A stretch of 64,000 nt of DNA, taken from the NCBI GenBank assembly GCA_017084465.1, contig CP070896.1, forward strand, positions 4,205,501 to 4,269,500. Direction: 5' to 3'. The notes beneath the pieces are model-generated. The model did no database searches. It saw nothing but the letters and a program-made list of their open reading frames with translations, and had not been told where the DNA came from. How positions within the stretch are numbered: position 1 is the stretch's first letter; each line of letters begins with the position of its first letter. The position numbers and the translations under genes were made by a program. This document shows, piece by piece, positions 36,497-47,877 of this stretch. This DNA comes from Lacrimispora xylanisolvens (GTDB lineage: Bacteria > Bacillota > Clostridia > Lachnospirales > Lachnospiraceae).

Positions 36497-37185
36497 ATGA
36501 AAACAATTGGAATCATTGGAGGTATGAGTTGGGAAAGTACAGTTACCTATTACCAGATCATGAATGAAACGGTAAAGCAGGAACTGGGAGGCCTTCATTC
36601 AGCAAAGATTTTATTATACAGTGTGGATTCAGAAATCGAGCGTTGTCAGGCGGAAGGCGACTGGGAGAAGAGCGGGGATATATTAGCTTCGGCAGCGGAG
36701 TCTCTTGAAAAAGCAGGAGCTGATTTCCTTGTAATTGCAACCAATACCATGCATAAAGTAGCACCTCAGATCCAAAAGAGAATTCAAATTCCCATTGTAC
36801 ATATTGCAGAAGTGACAGCGGAAGAATTGAAGCAGAAACACATCACCACAGTGGCATTGCTTGGGACGAAATATACCATGACACAGGAATTTTATAAAGA
36901 AAAGCTGGAAAATGCGGGCATTACGGTACTGATTCCCGACGCCCAGGAGATTGAAGTGGTAAACAGCATTATTTATGATGAATTATGTCTTGGCTCCATT
37001 TTGGAAACATCAAAGGAACGGTTTCTTCAAATTATTGAGACGTTAAAAAACGGGGAGCTCAGGGTGTGATACTGGGTTGCACGGAAATCGGGCTTTTAAT
37101 TAAGCAGGAGGATACGGATCTGCCTGTATTTGATACAACGAGAATTCATGCCGTCAAAGCGGCGAAGCTGTCTTTAGAGGAATAA
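36497..37185 (+). CDS. Aspartate/glutamate racemase family protein, frame break as read
   Basis: Cofactor-independent amino-acid racemase fold. Seen: [20 protein letters not shown], first catalytic Cys position replaced as [12 protein letters not shown] (Thr instead of Cys), and second motif, in the shifted frame, [13 protein letters not shown] with the Cys present. The frame breaks at a G run (37052-37055); one more G joins KNG to GAQGVILGC. The loss of the first Cys is seen in the YgeA-like and other one-cysteine subgroups, so racemase activity is uncertain. ATG follows a GAGGAG site. Confidence 0.85.
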
Positions 37186-37192
37186 CAGCCGG

Positions 37193-37228
37193 AATAAAAA
37201 ACAGGGACAGATTTACCCTCTGTCCCTG
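37193..37228 (-). terminator. Rho-independent terminator of the SUMF1-type gene
   Basis: CAGGGACAGA at 37202-37211 pairs with TCTGTCCCTG at 37219-37228. On the minus strand the stem is followed by TTTTTTATT. The stop codon of the minus-strand gene (37213-37215) sits inside the loop. Confidence 0.85.
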
Positions 37229-38048
37229 CATACACGAAGACCCATATCGGCCCCTATGCCGTTTGGTTCGAATTTACCCCGGTAGGATATCCTGCAGCTG
37301 GTAACATCGCCCACCCAGCCGCCTCCTTTCCATACCCGGTAAAATCCATTTGGAATCGTGGTATCCTGATACCAGTCAAAACACCATTCCCGGACATTCC
37401 CGGACATATCAAAGATTCCAAGTTCATTGGCTTTTTTACTTCCAACAGGGTGAGTCTGATTTTTATTGGCTTCGATATCAGGCCAGTACCAGTCTCCCTT
37501 TAAATACTCTTTTCCCGCATTTCTCCAGTACCATACGGTCTCTTCCTCATCAGAACTTCCGCTATATATAAACTCCTGACTTTTTGATCCCCCCGCCTGC
37601 GGCATAAGTCCATTCCGCTTCGGTGGGAAGCCGGTATCCATTGGCTCCTTCCACTGTTGTAACAGTCCATCTGATATCATCATGATCGCAGATATTTTCC
37701 GGATCCGGATTTTGTTTTTCAATCTTGTAATAGGGAATCAGACCTTCCTTTTCACTTCTCCTGTTGCAATATTCAATACTGTCATACCAGCTTACTGAAT
37801 CAACAGGCAGATTATTGCCTTTAAAAGCAGAAGGATTACTTCCCATAACCTTAGTCCATTCCTCTTGGGTTACCTCGTATTTCCCTATGTAAAAGTCCTC
37901 AATTGCGGGCGCTTCCCCGGGTAGTTCCGGTTGAGACTGCAATGACAGTCCCGCCTTCCACCAGTACAAGTTGTTCCGGTTCCTTTTTGGAGCATCCCCA
38001 GGATAAAACAGCGACAGCCATCAAAAACAAGACCAGCTTTTTTCTCAT
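37213..38048 (-). CDS. SUMF1/formylglycine-generating-enzyme-like lipoprotein, two frame breaks as read
   Basis: Secreted lipoprotein of about 277 residues after correction. Seen: lipoprotein signal MRKKLVLFLMAVAVLSWGC (lipobox with Cys 19), then EQLVLVEGGT, break at a C run 37915-37918, APAIEDFYIGKYEVTQEEW and VSWYDSIEYCNRRSE, GYRLPTEAEWTYAAGGG, break at about 37592-37597, then ELGIFDMSGNVREWCFDWY and GADMGLRVCRDRG. This is the complete FGE-sulfatase domain order. Both breaks are single extra bases in homopolymers. Catalytic cysteines of true FGE are not clearly present, so a structural or carbohydrate-binding role is possible. Neighbour of a xylanase. Confidence 0.82.
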
Positions 38049-38082
38049 AGACAAGTCCCTTTCTAAGTCTTTTTTCCGATCT

Positions 38083-38116
38083 GGTTCTATAATATTTGCA
38101 TAGTATGTAGGTAAGT
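38083..38116 (-). repeat. Imperfect inverted repeat, left copy (flanks the xylanase gene)
   Basis: On the minus strand this reads ACTTACCTACATAC followed by TATGCAAATATTATAGAACC. It matches the plus-strand copy at 38832-38866 with an identical 14-base head and a similar tail. It lies about 35 bases upstream of the SUMF1-type gene, so it may be a shared regulatory element. Confidence 0.6.
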
Positions 38117-38156
38117 ATATATTATTAATAAACGGCTATTAAAGATGCAGACAGGA

Positions 38157-38913
<757 letters not shown>

Positions 38914-39101
38914 TTATCTGCGGTTGAGAATCAACCTTGTAAATGAATGTATGATATTATAGAAAATAATTTTATATTAAGTATGATATCAGATAAAAAT
39001 AGGAATGTAAATTAAAATATTAAAATAATGAAATGTTTGGTTAGTTTAACTAATACATTTAGAGACGATTTTGTGAATAAGAGACAATTAAAATTTATCA
39101 C

Positions 39102-39130
39102 TTGACAGACGAAACATACCCGGGTATAAT
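39102..39130 (+). promoter_or_regulatory. Sigma-A type promoter of the riboswitch-ATPase unit
   Basis: Consensus TTGACA at 39102-39107 and TATAAT at 39125-39130 with a 17-base spacer, about 45 bases upstream of the riboswitch aptamer. Confidence 0.9.
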
Positions 39131-39175
39131 CATTATTCATGAAGCATTCGGTATTTGATTATAATTGAATTATTG

Positions 39176-39318
39176 GTTAAAAGGGAGTAGTTTAAATGTA
39201 CCGTCAACATCCTGGCTGTAAGAATACAGTCTGGCGGTGCGTACCAGATTATGGTTACCAGACTTTTAATGTGCATGTTCTGAATTTTTTCAGAGGGCTC
39301 ATTAGAAGTCTTTTTTTT
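39176..39318 (+). ncRNA. yybP-ykoY (Mn2+) riboswitch with transcription terminator
   Basis: The leader of a P-type cation ATPase gene holds the conserved 5' element AAAGGGAGTAG and CCGTCAACATCC of the yybP-ykoY class. A small hairpin CTGTA/TACAG (39216-39230) follows. GTCTGG (39229-39234) can pair with CCAGAC (39258-39263). A competing terminator pairs AGACTTTTAATG (39260-39271) with CATTAGAAGTCT (39300-39311) and is followed by eight T. The shared bases 39260-39263 make the two folds mutually exclusive. The class senses Mn2+ and usually switches exporters on. Confidence 0.85.
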
Positions 39319-39401
39319 ACTCTTTTATGCCAGAGATAATCAGACTGAAGTTACACATTTTTGATGCGGGGCACTTAAGGGTGTCAGAATGGAGGATTAG
39401 T

Positions 39402-42009
39402 TTGAACGAGTGGTATCAGAAAAACGAAAATGAGATATTAAAGGAGCTTCACACACAAAAAGAAGGATTAAGTTCCGGGAAAGCATCTGCTCTTCTTCAG
39501 GAAAAAGGGGAAAACATTCTGGAGGAAGGAAAGAAAAAGAGTACCATTGAAGTATTTGCAGAACAGTTTAAGGATCTGCTGGTAGTAATCTTAATTGCGG
39601 CGGCTGTTATCTCCATGCTGTCAGGAAATGTGGAAAGTACCATTGTAATTATGGCAGTTATCATTCTCAATGCTGTTTTAGGTACGGTTCAGCATGAAAA
39701 GGCGCAGAAATCCCTTGCCAGCTTAAAATCCTTATCCTCACCTAATGCAAGGGTCATGAGAGATGGTAAGAAAACAGAAGTTGCTTCCAGAGAAGTTGTT
39801 CCTGGAGACATCCTGATGCTGGAAGCCGGTGATATGGTAGTGGCAGACGGAAGGATATTAAATAATTATTCTCTCCAGGTGAACGAAAGCTCCCTGACAG
39901 GAGAGTCCACCAATGTTGATAAAGAAGACGGGGCATTGGAACGTTCCGTACCTTTGGCAGACAGAACTAATATGGTGTATTCAGGAAGTCTGGTAACCTA
40001 CGGCAGAGCGGTGGTGGTTGTAACCGATACCGGTATGAATACAGAAATCGGTAAGATCGCCAGTCTGATGAATGCAACAAAGGAAAAGAAGACTCCCCTT
40101 CAAATCAGTCTGGATCAGTTTTCCAGCCGCCTTGCTATGGTTATTATGGTCATTTGTGCTGCCGTGTTCTTATTAAGTCTTTACCGCAAAATGCCTCTTC
40201 TTGATTCCATGATGTTTGCGGTTGCCCTGGCAGTTGCAGCGATTCCGGAAGCGTTAAGCTCCATTGTTACCATAGTTCAGGCCATGGGCACTCAGCGGAT
40301 GGCAAAAGAAAATGCTATTATTAAGGAACTTAAAGCAGTGGAAAGTCTTGGCTGTGTTTCTGTAATCTGCTCTGATAAAACCGGAACACTGACTCAGAAT
40401 AAGATGACTGTCCAGGAAATTTACTTAGATGATCAGATATTTAAACCAGAGGAACTGGAATTAACCAATCAGCTTCACCGTTATCTGCTTTATGATGCAG
40501 TGCTGACAAATGATTCCACCATTGCTGACGGCAAAGGAATCGGAGATCCTACCGAATACGCTCTCCTTGAAATGGCAGGAAAAATATCCGTCAGCCACAA
40601 TACCATACGGGATCTCATGCACAGGCTGGAAGAGCTTCCCTTTGATTCAGACCGTAAGCTGATGAGTACCAAATACAAGCTTCATGGTGTTCCTACTATA
40701 TTGACAAAAGGAGCGGTTGATGTACTGCTAGACCGAACGGTAAGCATCCGTACTTCTGAGGGAATCAGAGATTTGACAGAGACAGACAAAGAAGCTATTT
40801 TAAAGCAGAATCAATTGTTTTCTGAAAATGGACTTCGGGTTTTGGCTTTCGGCTATAAAGAAGTGGAAGAATCCCACGTACTTTCCCTTCATTCTGAAAA
40901 CAACTTTATATTCCTGGGTCTTGTTTCCATGGTGGACCCGCCCAGAGAAGAATCAAAAGCTGCAGTAGCAGATGCTAAAAGTGCAGGAATCAGACCCGTC
41001 ATGATCACTGGAGATCATAAAATAACTGCAACAGCCATTGCCAGACAGATCGGCATTTATGAAGAGGGAGATTTAGCAGTGACTGGTGCGGAACTGGATG
41101 GAATGACAGATGAGGAGTTGGATGAAAAAATTGTAAACATCTCCGTATTCGCAAGGGTTTCGCCAGAGAATAAGATCCGGATCGTGGATGCATGGCAGCG
41201 AAGAGGCAATATCGTTTCCATGACGGGTGACGGGGTGAATGATGCTCCAGCACTTAAGAAGGCAGATATTGGAGTTGCCATGGGAATTACAGGTACGGAA
41301 GTATCAAAGGATGCGGCTTCCATGATATTATCAGATGATAATTTTGCTACTATCATAAAAGCTGTGGCCAATGGAAGAAACGTATACCGGAACATCAGGA
41401 ATGCCATTCAGTTTTTATTGTCAGGTAATATGGCTGGTATTTTCTCAGTCCTTTATACCTCCGTTATGGGCTTACCAATTCCATTTGCACCTGTTCATTT
41501 ATTATTCATTAACCTGTTAACGGATTCACTTCCTGCTATTGCAATCGGTATGGAACCGGCGGAACACGGTCTGCTGAGCCAGAAGCCCAGAGACCCCAAA
41601 GAAAGCATACTGACAAAAGATTTTATGACAAAGGTTATGCTCCAGGGAGCTCTCATATCCATTTGTACCATGATCGCATTTCAATTGGGATTAAGACAGT
41701 CGGGGTGCAGCGGTTGCCAGTACCATGGCATTTGCCACGCTGACTCTGGCACGGCTTTTCCATGGATTTAACTGCAGAAGCAGCCATTCCATCTTCCGGC
41801 TGGGATTTAAAGGCAACTGGTACAGTCTGGCAGCCTTTGTTCTGGGATTTGCTTTACTGAGTGTAGTTATGTTTGTTCCTGCCATGGGAAAACTGTTTTC
41901 TGTATCACCGTTAAGCGAATTACAGGTTGGTATTGTTTACGGGCTTGCCATCATCCCTACTGTGATGATCCAGCTGACAAAAGTGGTGAGAGAAATTGTA
42001 ATTTCTTAA
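39402..42009 (+). CDS. P-type cation-transporting ATPase (Ca2+/Mn2+ type), frame break as read
   Basis: P2A-type ATPase of about 868 residues. Seen: N-terminal cation-ATPase domain, actuator motif SLTGESTNVDKE, membrane motif AVAAIPEALSSIVTI, phosphorylation site CSDKTGTLTQNKM, nucleotide-domain KGAVDVLLDRT, hinge TGDGVNDAPALKKADIGVAM, and C-terminal cation-ATPase region with HLLFINLLTDSLPAIAIGME. The frame breaks in a G run at 41702-41705 (one extra G) and continues as AFATLTLARLFHGFNCRSS to 42009. GGAGG at 39391-39395 selects TTG 39402 over an upstream ATG inside the leader. Control by a Mn2+ riboswitch points to Mn2+ (or Ca2+) export. Confidence 0.92.
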
Positions 42010-42030
42010 CTTCGGGTATAGTGTTATAAA

Positions 42031-42077
42031 AGGGGCGTAGCCCAATGACTAAAAATCAGTCATTAGGCTACGCCCCT
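42031..42077. terminator. Long perfect-type hairpin between convergent genes
   Basis: A 20-base arm at 42031-42050 (AGGGGCGTAGCC then CAATGACT) pairs with 42058-42077 with one mismatch; loop AAAAATC. TTTTATAAC follows on the minus strand and TATTTCG on the plus strand. It probably terminates both the ATPase gene and the beta-helix gene. Confidence 0.8.
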
Positions 42078-42098
42078 ATTTCGTCGGAGTAAAATATT

Positions 42099-44338
42099 TT
42101 ATTGTTCAACTACGCCAAAATCATCCACATAAGCATATGCTGCACCGGACTTCTTGTAAGCATACACGGTTGCACTGGAAGCATCTGACCCAGTTGTAAA
42201 AGGAATGCTTACCATTGTCCAGGAGGTACTGGAAGATGTAACGGATACATCCGTTTCTCCAAAGCCTTTAACACCAATCTGAATCTGCTCTCCTGTGTCT
42301 GCCTTAACCCAGGCGGAACATCTATAGCTGGTATTAGGACTTAGCCCTGTAAGTTCCTGCCTGATACCATCTTCCCCGATTCCCAGCCGAATGCTCTTAG
42401 AGCAGCTTCTTGATACCGAAGCACTTGCAGCAGTACCTGAATCGGTTGTTACCCAGGGTGAGATTAACCCTTTCTCAAAATCAGATTGTCGTACTTTATT
42501 TTCATAAAGTACGCTGACATTCTCAAAAACCGGGTTGGGAGGTGAAGAAAAATCATGCCCGGCAGTCCAGTCAGTTCCCCCATACTCATATGCTCCAATA
42601 TCCGGTGCCGTACCAGCATAACCATTGGTGATTCCAGGGATTACAGCCCCTGCATTAATAGCCGGAGAAGATGCCTGCAGCCTGAAATTATATGCTGTGG
42701 GATTCACAAATAACAGATTGGTTCCTGAGGTAATATTGTTTCCTTCTATATGAGTACCAGGCAGTGTAAAGGCTGTGGTAAAAATATTGTTGAAAATTCT
42801 GTCACCGTACATATCTGACGAAAAATTACTTCCCCAATATCCAATGTTTCCGTTACCGTAGGTGGTATTGTTATAGATTAGGTTAAAATTACTGGGTGTA
42901 TTCAATCTTATCCCAGTATAATTTCCCCATACAACATTGTGATGCACAATATAACCCTTGCTGCCGTTATCCAGATAGATACCAGTGCCGGAATAATTCT
43001 TTGCCAGATTATCATGAATGTAATTATGATGAATGACCGTCCCTTGTCCATCCCAGGCAAACTCATAGAGTATTCCGCAGTCTCTTGTCAGCTTTCCTGC
43101 ATTGTACAGATTATTATATTGGATCCGGCTGTTTTGAGTCGGCATAAATATCAGATGACGCCCGGCGTTATATATCGTATTATGACTGATTAGATGGTTT
43201 GCCCCCAGCAGATAGATTGCCGGGATATCCGCTGCTGAATAATCTGCTTCATGAATAAGATTATTAATTACTTTATTTCCTGTTCCCTGTATACTTAATA
43301 AATTACCGGAACTGTAGGTCAAAGTACTGTCTCTAAGCTCATTATTGGTGCCGGACATAAATATCCCTGTACTGTACTGGCTGGTAACATCAGAATCATG
43401 ACTGACATATTCCGCAATCATATTAGAAACCTTACAGTAATTAGAAGCAGACATTTTAATGCTGGAGGCAAATATATTAATTCCTGTAATATTTATGTAC
43501 GAACGGGAACTTAAATCAAATGCATAAGTCCGCTTCTTTGCTTCTACTGTCAAAGTATTGGGATTAACTCCACCGGGCGCCCATAAATAAAGCCTGCCGG
43601 TACTGCTGTCATAGTACCATTCTCCAGCACTGTCAAGATCTTTTAAATTACCGGTAATATAATAGCTGTTACCAGCTGTCGCGGCAACTCCCATTGTTTC
43701 AAAGGTAATGGAGCCGGCACTTGAGCCGGTAATGGTACTTTTATAGGATTTGTATCCTGTTCCCGGGACACACCAAACAGTTTTCCCAACCCAGTAACCA
43801 GCTGCCTGAGTTAAGTCCCCATCATTGATGGTTGTGGTGGAGCCGGAATCAGCTATTGCAAATGTTAAATTCAAGGGATCAAGTGTTGCTGAATTGGGCC
43901 ATCTGGCTTCAAATTGCATTTGTTTATTAACAAATATCTGATTTTTGTTCCAAGGGAACCAGCCATGGCTGCATAATAGATGGATCCAGAGTGATTTACC
44001 CAGCCGGTGACCGGATCGGCACCTGATACTGTTACCGTCTCTCCTGTAAAAGCCTTAAAGGTTATGGGATTTGCAGAGGTTCCGAAAGTATTAAGTGTTA
44101 CTGTTTCCCGGTATGTACCGCCTCGTATGATACAGGTATCTCCGGCTGTCATGGTATCTGCTGCCTTTTGTATGGTTTTCCATGGATTTGATAGTGTTCC
44201 GGTTCCAGTGTAGTCATTCCCCGCTGTAGAAACATAAACTACGGAAGCTGCCTTTACAGTTTCCCCACACAGATTAAAAATAAATAAATTAATCAACAGA
44301 AATACAACTAAAAATAAACCGTCTTTTCTTTTACTCAC
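42099..44338 (-). CDS. Secreted right-handed parallel beta-helix protein with C-terminal carbohydrate-binding-like domain, frame break as read
   Basis: About 746 residues after correction. Seen: signal peptide region KDGLFLVVFLLINLFIF ending VKA-ASVV, then the DUF1565-like start VYVSTAGNDYTGTGTLSNPW with KTIQKAADTMTAGDTCIIRG, a break in a T run at 43942-43946 (one base missing), and a long series of beta-helix rungs (NLIHEADYSAADIPAIYLLG, YIHDNLAKNYSGTGIYLDNG). The last 140 residues form a jelly-roll like CBM4/9 (QSDFEKGLISPWVTTDSGTA, YAYVDDFGVVEQ). Probably a secreted polysaccharide lyase, glycosidase or surface binding protein; substrate unknown. Confidence 0.85.
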
Positions 44339-44485
44339 AATTTACCTCCCCTAATTTAATTTCTAGTTATTTTATCGTCATTAATCAGCTTATAGTAACC
44401 CGCTATTCTGAAATAATCCACTATTGTTTGCTTTTGACTCTACATTCCTGTTTCTTGGATTACCCAAAACTCAGAAAGAAACCAA

Positions 44486-44511
44486 AAAAAAGAGTTGATC
44501 CTCTCTTTTTT
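44486..44511 (+). terminator. Terminator-like hairpin upstream of the DUF1576 gene
   Basis: AAAAAAGAG at 44486-44494 and CTCTTTTTT at 44503-44511 form a 9-bp stem with a T-rich 3' arm, 60 bases before the DUF1576 start. No plus-strand gene ends here, so it may be an attenuator in the leader. No further gene lies in 44339-44570. Confidence 0.45.
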
Positions 44512-44570
44512 ATTAATGATAAAATAATTTCGTAACGAAAACTTAACATAGGAGAGGGAAACAAAACGAC

Positions 44571-45869
44571 ATGACAGGACAACCTTCATTGAGATTCAGA
44601 AATTACGGCCCGTTATCCAGACGGACCAAATTCCAGATTCTTGCCCTGGTGCCGATTTATTTTATTGTTGCAGGATTATGCCTGCAGCCGTTTGATGAAA
44701 TCTGTAGGGGAATCATCACAATCGTACAGGAACCGGATTTCCTGATTACGGATTACATTGCCATAGGTGGCATTGGAGCTGCGTTTATTAATGCAGGTGT
44801 ATTAACGTTATTAAGCATTGCAATCGTATATTTTCTGGGGATGGATATGAGCGGTCATACCATTACCTCAAGCTTCCTCATGTTTGGCTTTTCGCTGTTT
44901 GGGAAAAATATCTTAAACATCTGGGCCATTATGATGGGAATCTGTTTATATTCTTATTATCATAAAACTTCCATAACACGTTATATCTATGTAGGGTTTT
45001 ACGGAACCTGTTTGTCTCCGGTTATCACCCAGATCATGCAGATCGGTAATCTGCCCCTGGTTGTCAGACTGGTTTTAAGTATTCTTGTGGGTATGAGCAT
45101 TGGGTTTGTGCTTCCGCCTCTTTCGACCCATACTCATTATGCCCATTTGGGTTACTCCCTTTATAATGTGGGGTTTGCCTGCGGGATCCTTGCCACGATT
45201 ATTGTTTCTCTGATGAAATCCTTTGGAATCAGGATAGAGGAACGTCTCATCTGGTCGACTGGGCAGAATTTATTGTTTACCAGACTGATTTTTTTATTTT
45301 TCGGAATGATACTATTTTCCTTTTTATTATCCAACCAGGTATGGAAAAGATATCTGGAAATCTTAAAATCTTATGGGATTAGCGGAACCGATTATGTTAA
45401 AACTGAAGGGTTTGCGCCTACGCTTCTTAATATGGGAATTAACGGGATAGTCTCTACTCTGCTTATTATTTCGGTGGGGGGTGATTTAAACGGTCCCACC
45501 ATAGGCGGGATTTTTACCATCGTAGGATTCAGTGCAACCGGGAAACACACCCGTAATATCCTTCCAATCATGATCGGTGTGATTATCGGTGGATACACGA
45601 AAAAATGGAGCATTACAGATCCAAGCGCACAGCTTGCCCTTCTTCTTTCTACCACATTGGCGCCCATTGCTGGTGAATTTGGGGTGGGAGCTGGAATTCT
45701 TGCCGGATTTTTACACTCTTCTGCAGCTCTTAATGTTGGAATTGTTTACGGTGGGATGAACCTTTATAACAATGGATTTGCAGGAGGCCTTATCGCCACC
45801 TTTCTGGTACCTGTGCTAAAATCCATTCGGGATCGAAAGGCCCATGCAAAAACCCATGTCTCTCTTTAA
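44571..45869 (+). CDS. DUF1576 polytopic membrane protein
   Basis: 432 residues with about ten hydrophobic segments, matching DUF1576, a Firmicutes family of unknown function. Two halves look alike: GGIGAAFINAGVLTLLSIAI with MDMSGHTITSSFLMFGFSLF and KNILNIWAIMMG in the first half, and TLLNMGINGIVSTLLIISV with LNGPTIGGIFTIVGFSATGK and TRNILPIMIGVIIGG in the second. This suggests an inverted- or tandem-repeat transporter fold. No neighbour gives a substrate. GGAGAGG lies upstream of ATG 44571. Confidence 0.8.
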   Translation: MTGQPSLRFRNYGPLSRRTKFQILALVPIYFIVAGLCLQPFDEICRGIITIVQEPDFLITDYIAIGGIGAAFINAGVLTLLSIAIVYFLGMDMSGHTITSSFLMFGFSLFGKNILNIWAIMMGICLYSYYHKTSITRYIYVGFYGTCLSPVITQIMQIGNLPLVVRLVLSILVGMSIGFVLPPLSTHTHYAHLGYSLYNVGFACGILATIIVSLMKSFGIRIEERLIWSTGQNLLFTRLIFLFFGMILFSFLLSNQVWKRYLEILKSYGISGTDYVKTEGFAPTLLNMGINGIVSTLLIISVGGDLNGPTIGGIFTIVGFSATGKHTRNILPIMIGVIIGGYTKKWSITDPSAQLALLLSTTLAPIAGEFGVGAGILAGFLHSSAALNVGIVYGGMNLYNNGFAGGLIATFLVPVLKSIRDRKAHAKTHVSL

Positions 45870-45939
45870 TGGCAGGGTGCTTGTATAATTTTTGTTATGT
45901 GATAGAATAAGACAAAAAGATAAATTGAGGAATTTTAAT

Positions 45940-47820
45940 ATGCTGTACCAGATTACAGAAGGAACGGTTTCGGCAGGCGGAAATGTCATTCTGTCTCATA
46001 TAAATTTTGAAATACGCGGCAGTGAAAAAATAGCGGTGGTTGGTAGCAATGGGGCCGGGAAAACCACTCTTTTAAAGCTGATTGCAGGAGAACTGGAGCT
46101 GGATCGGGATGATAAGCGTCAGAACTGCGGTATTACAACAGCAAGAAAATTGACCATTGGATATTTAAAGCAGCAGGCATTTACAGAGAAGAATCGGACG
46201 GTGGAGGAAGAGATATTCTCTTCCTGCTCTTTTTCCAATGAGTACTCACAGGAACGATATGAATATGAGCGGGAATATGATATCCTGTTTACTGGATTTG
46301 GATTTCATAAATCAGATAAAAAGAAAAAGCTGTCGGAATTTTCGGGAGGAGAGCAGACTAAAATCGCTCTGATCAGGCATCTTCTTTTAAAACCCGATAT
46401 TCTATTGTTGGACGAGCCCACCAATCATCTGGACATTCAGACCATACAGTGGCTGGAAGAATATCTAAATGGTTATGGAAAAGCAGTGGTTATGGTATCA
46501 CATGACCGCTTCTTTCTGGACCAGACGGTTTCTGTGATCTATGAACTGTCAGGCAAAACACTCACCCGTTATGCAGGCAGCTACACCCAGTACAGGGAAG
46601 AGAAGAAAAAGAGAACCCGACTGCAGACAAAGGCTTATGAGCGGCAGCAGGAAGAGAAGAAACGGCTAAATGACCTGGTGGAGCGCTTTAAACACAAACC
46701 CAATAAAGCTGCATTTGCCCGTGCGAAACGAAAGGCGGCGGAGCGGCTGGTACCGGTAGAAAAACCGGATGAGGATGAGGTCTCTCTTTTTGTAGAACCT
46801 ATATCCCCCGCTATTTTAGGTAGTAAGTGGGTATTTGAATCAGAACATTTAAAAATCGGTTATGAGAAACCTCTTGCAGAACTTACATTTCGAATTCGGA
46901 GAGGACAAAAGATTGGTATTCTAGGACCAAATGGGGCTGGGAAAAGTACTTTTTTAAAAACTGCAGCGGGCCTGATTCCTGGTTTGTCCGGAGATTATTC
47001 CCTGGGGAATCAGATTACCATCGGCTATTTTGACCAGCTGTCTTCCGAGATTCAATCAGATAAGACTGTAGCAGAACATTTTCATGACTTATTCCCCGTA
47101 ATGACCGAGAAAGAGGTAAGAAGTATTCTTGGAGCTTATTTATTCGGGGGAAAAGAAGCTGGAAAACGTGTGGATGTTCTATCGGGAGGTGAAAAAGCCA
47201 GGCTTGTTCTGGCGGAGCTTTTACAGAGCAGACCGAATTTTCTTATACTGGATGAACCGACCAATCATATGGATATCAAGGCGAAGGAAACCTTAGAATC
47301 AGCATTTCAGGCTTATACGGGAACTATTTTGTTTGTATCCCACGACCGTTATTTTCTGGACCGGGTAGCGGAGTCCATGTTGATCTTTGAGGATCAGTCG
47401 GTCTTTTATTATCCATTTTCTTACGGTCATTATCTGGAACGTACAAGGAAAGCAAAAGGGGGCGGCATCGCAGCCCAGATCAAAGCGGAAGAGCAGGCTT
47501 TGATTGCCGGAATCAGAGCGGTTCCAAAAGCGGAGAGGCACCGGCTGAAGGAGATATCCAGCGAGGAGGCTTATTCTGACTGGAAAATGAGGCTTGTGAC
47601 AGAGAGGCTATTACAGGCAGAAGATAAGGTAAAAGAATTAGACAGTGCCTGTGAAAAGCTGATCAATGACTGGCAGGAGTCCCCGGATTTCTGGTCAGGA
47701 GATGAGTGGAGTGAGGCTGCATTCTACCAGGGACTACTGGAACGGAAGCGTGAGGCGTGGGAGACCTGGACATCACTCTGTCTGGAATGGTTTGAAGAAG
47801 CTTTGGATGTGGAAATTTAA
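45940..47820 (+). CDS. ABC-F family ATP-binding protein
   Basis: Soluble twin-ATPase protein of about 626 residues without membrane helices, acting on the ribosome in translation or antibiotic protection. Seen: first Walker A VVGSNGAGKTTL, signature LSEFSGGEQTKIAL, Walker B LLLDEPTNHLDIQ; a linker rich in Lys/Arg (KRTRLQTKAYERQQEEKKRL); second Walker A ILGPNGAGKSTF, signature VLSGGEKARLVLAELL, Walker B LILDEPTNHMD. A C-terminal coiled region follows. Closest in form to Lsa/Vga-type or regulatory ABC-F proteins; resistance cannot be asserted. TTGAGG supports ATG 45940. Confidence 0.9.
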   Translation: MLYQITEGTVSAGGNVILSHINFEIRGSEKIAVVGSNGAGKTTLLKLIAGELELDRDDKRQNCGITTARKLTIGYLKQQAFTEKNRTVEEEIFSSCSFSNEYSQERYEYEREYDILFTGFGFHKSDKKKKLSEFSGGEQTKIALIRHLLLKPDILLLDEPTNHLDIQTIQWLEEYLNGYGKAVVMVSHDRFFLDQTVSVIYELSGKTLTRYAGSYTQYREEKKKRTRLQTKAYERQQEEKKRLNDLVERFKHKPNKAAFARAKRKAAERLVPVEKPDEDEVSLFVEPISPAILGSKWVFESEHLKIGYEKPLAELTFRIRRGQKIGILGPNGAGKSTFLKTAAGLIPGLSGDYSLGNQITIGYFDQLSSEIQSDKTVAEHFHDLFPVMTEKEVRSILGAYLFGGKEAGKRVDVLSGGEKARLVLAELLQSRPNFLILDEPTNHMDIKAKETLESAFQAYTGTILFVSHDRYFLDRVAESMLIFEDQSVFYYPFSYGHYLERTRKAKGGGIAAQIKAEEQALIAGIRAVPKAERHRLKEISSEEAYSDWKMRLVTERLLQAEDKVKELDSACEKLINDWQESPDFWSGDEWSEAAFYQGLLERKREAWETWTSLCLEWFEEALDVEI

Positions 47821-47868
47821 AAGGAGCAGGTCAGGAATCACGATGGATTTCTGACCTGTTCCTTTTGA
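47819..47868. terminator. Bidirectional terminator between ABC-F and chemoreceptor genes
   Basis: AAAAGGA, G, CAGGTCAG at 47819-47834 pairs with CTGACCTG, T, TCCTTTT at 47851-47866 with one wobble, giving T-rich ends on both strands between convergent genes. Confidence 0.85.
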
Positions 47869-47877
47869 TATGTACGA

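Noticed and set aside
45940..47820. Proven antibiotic-resistance ABC-F gene
   Set aside because: The family also holds housekeeping members, and the interdomain linker alone does not show resistance.
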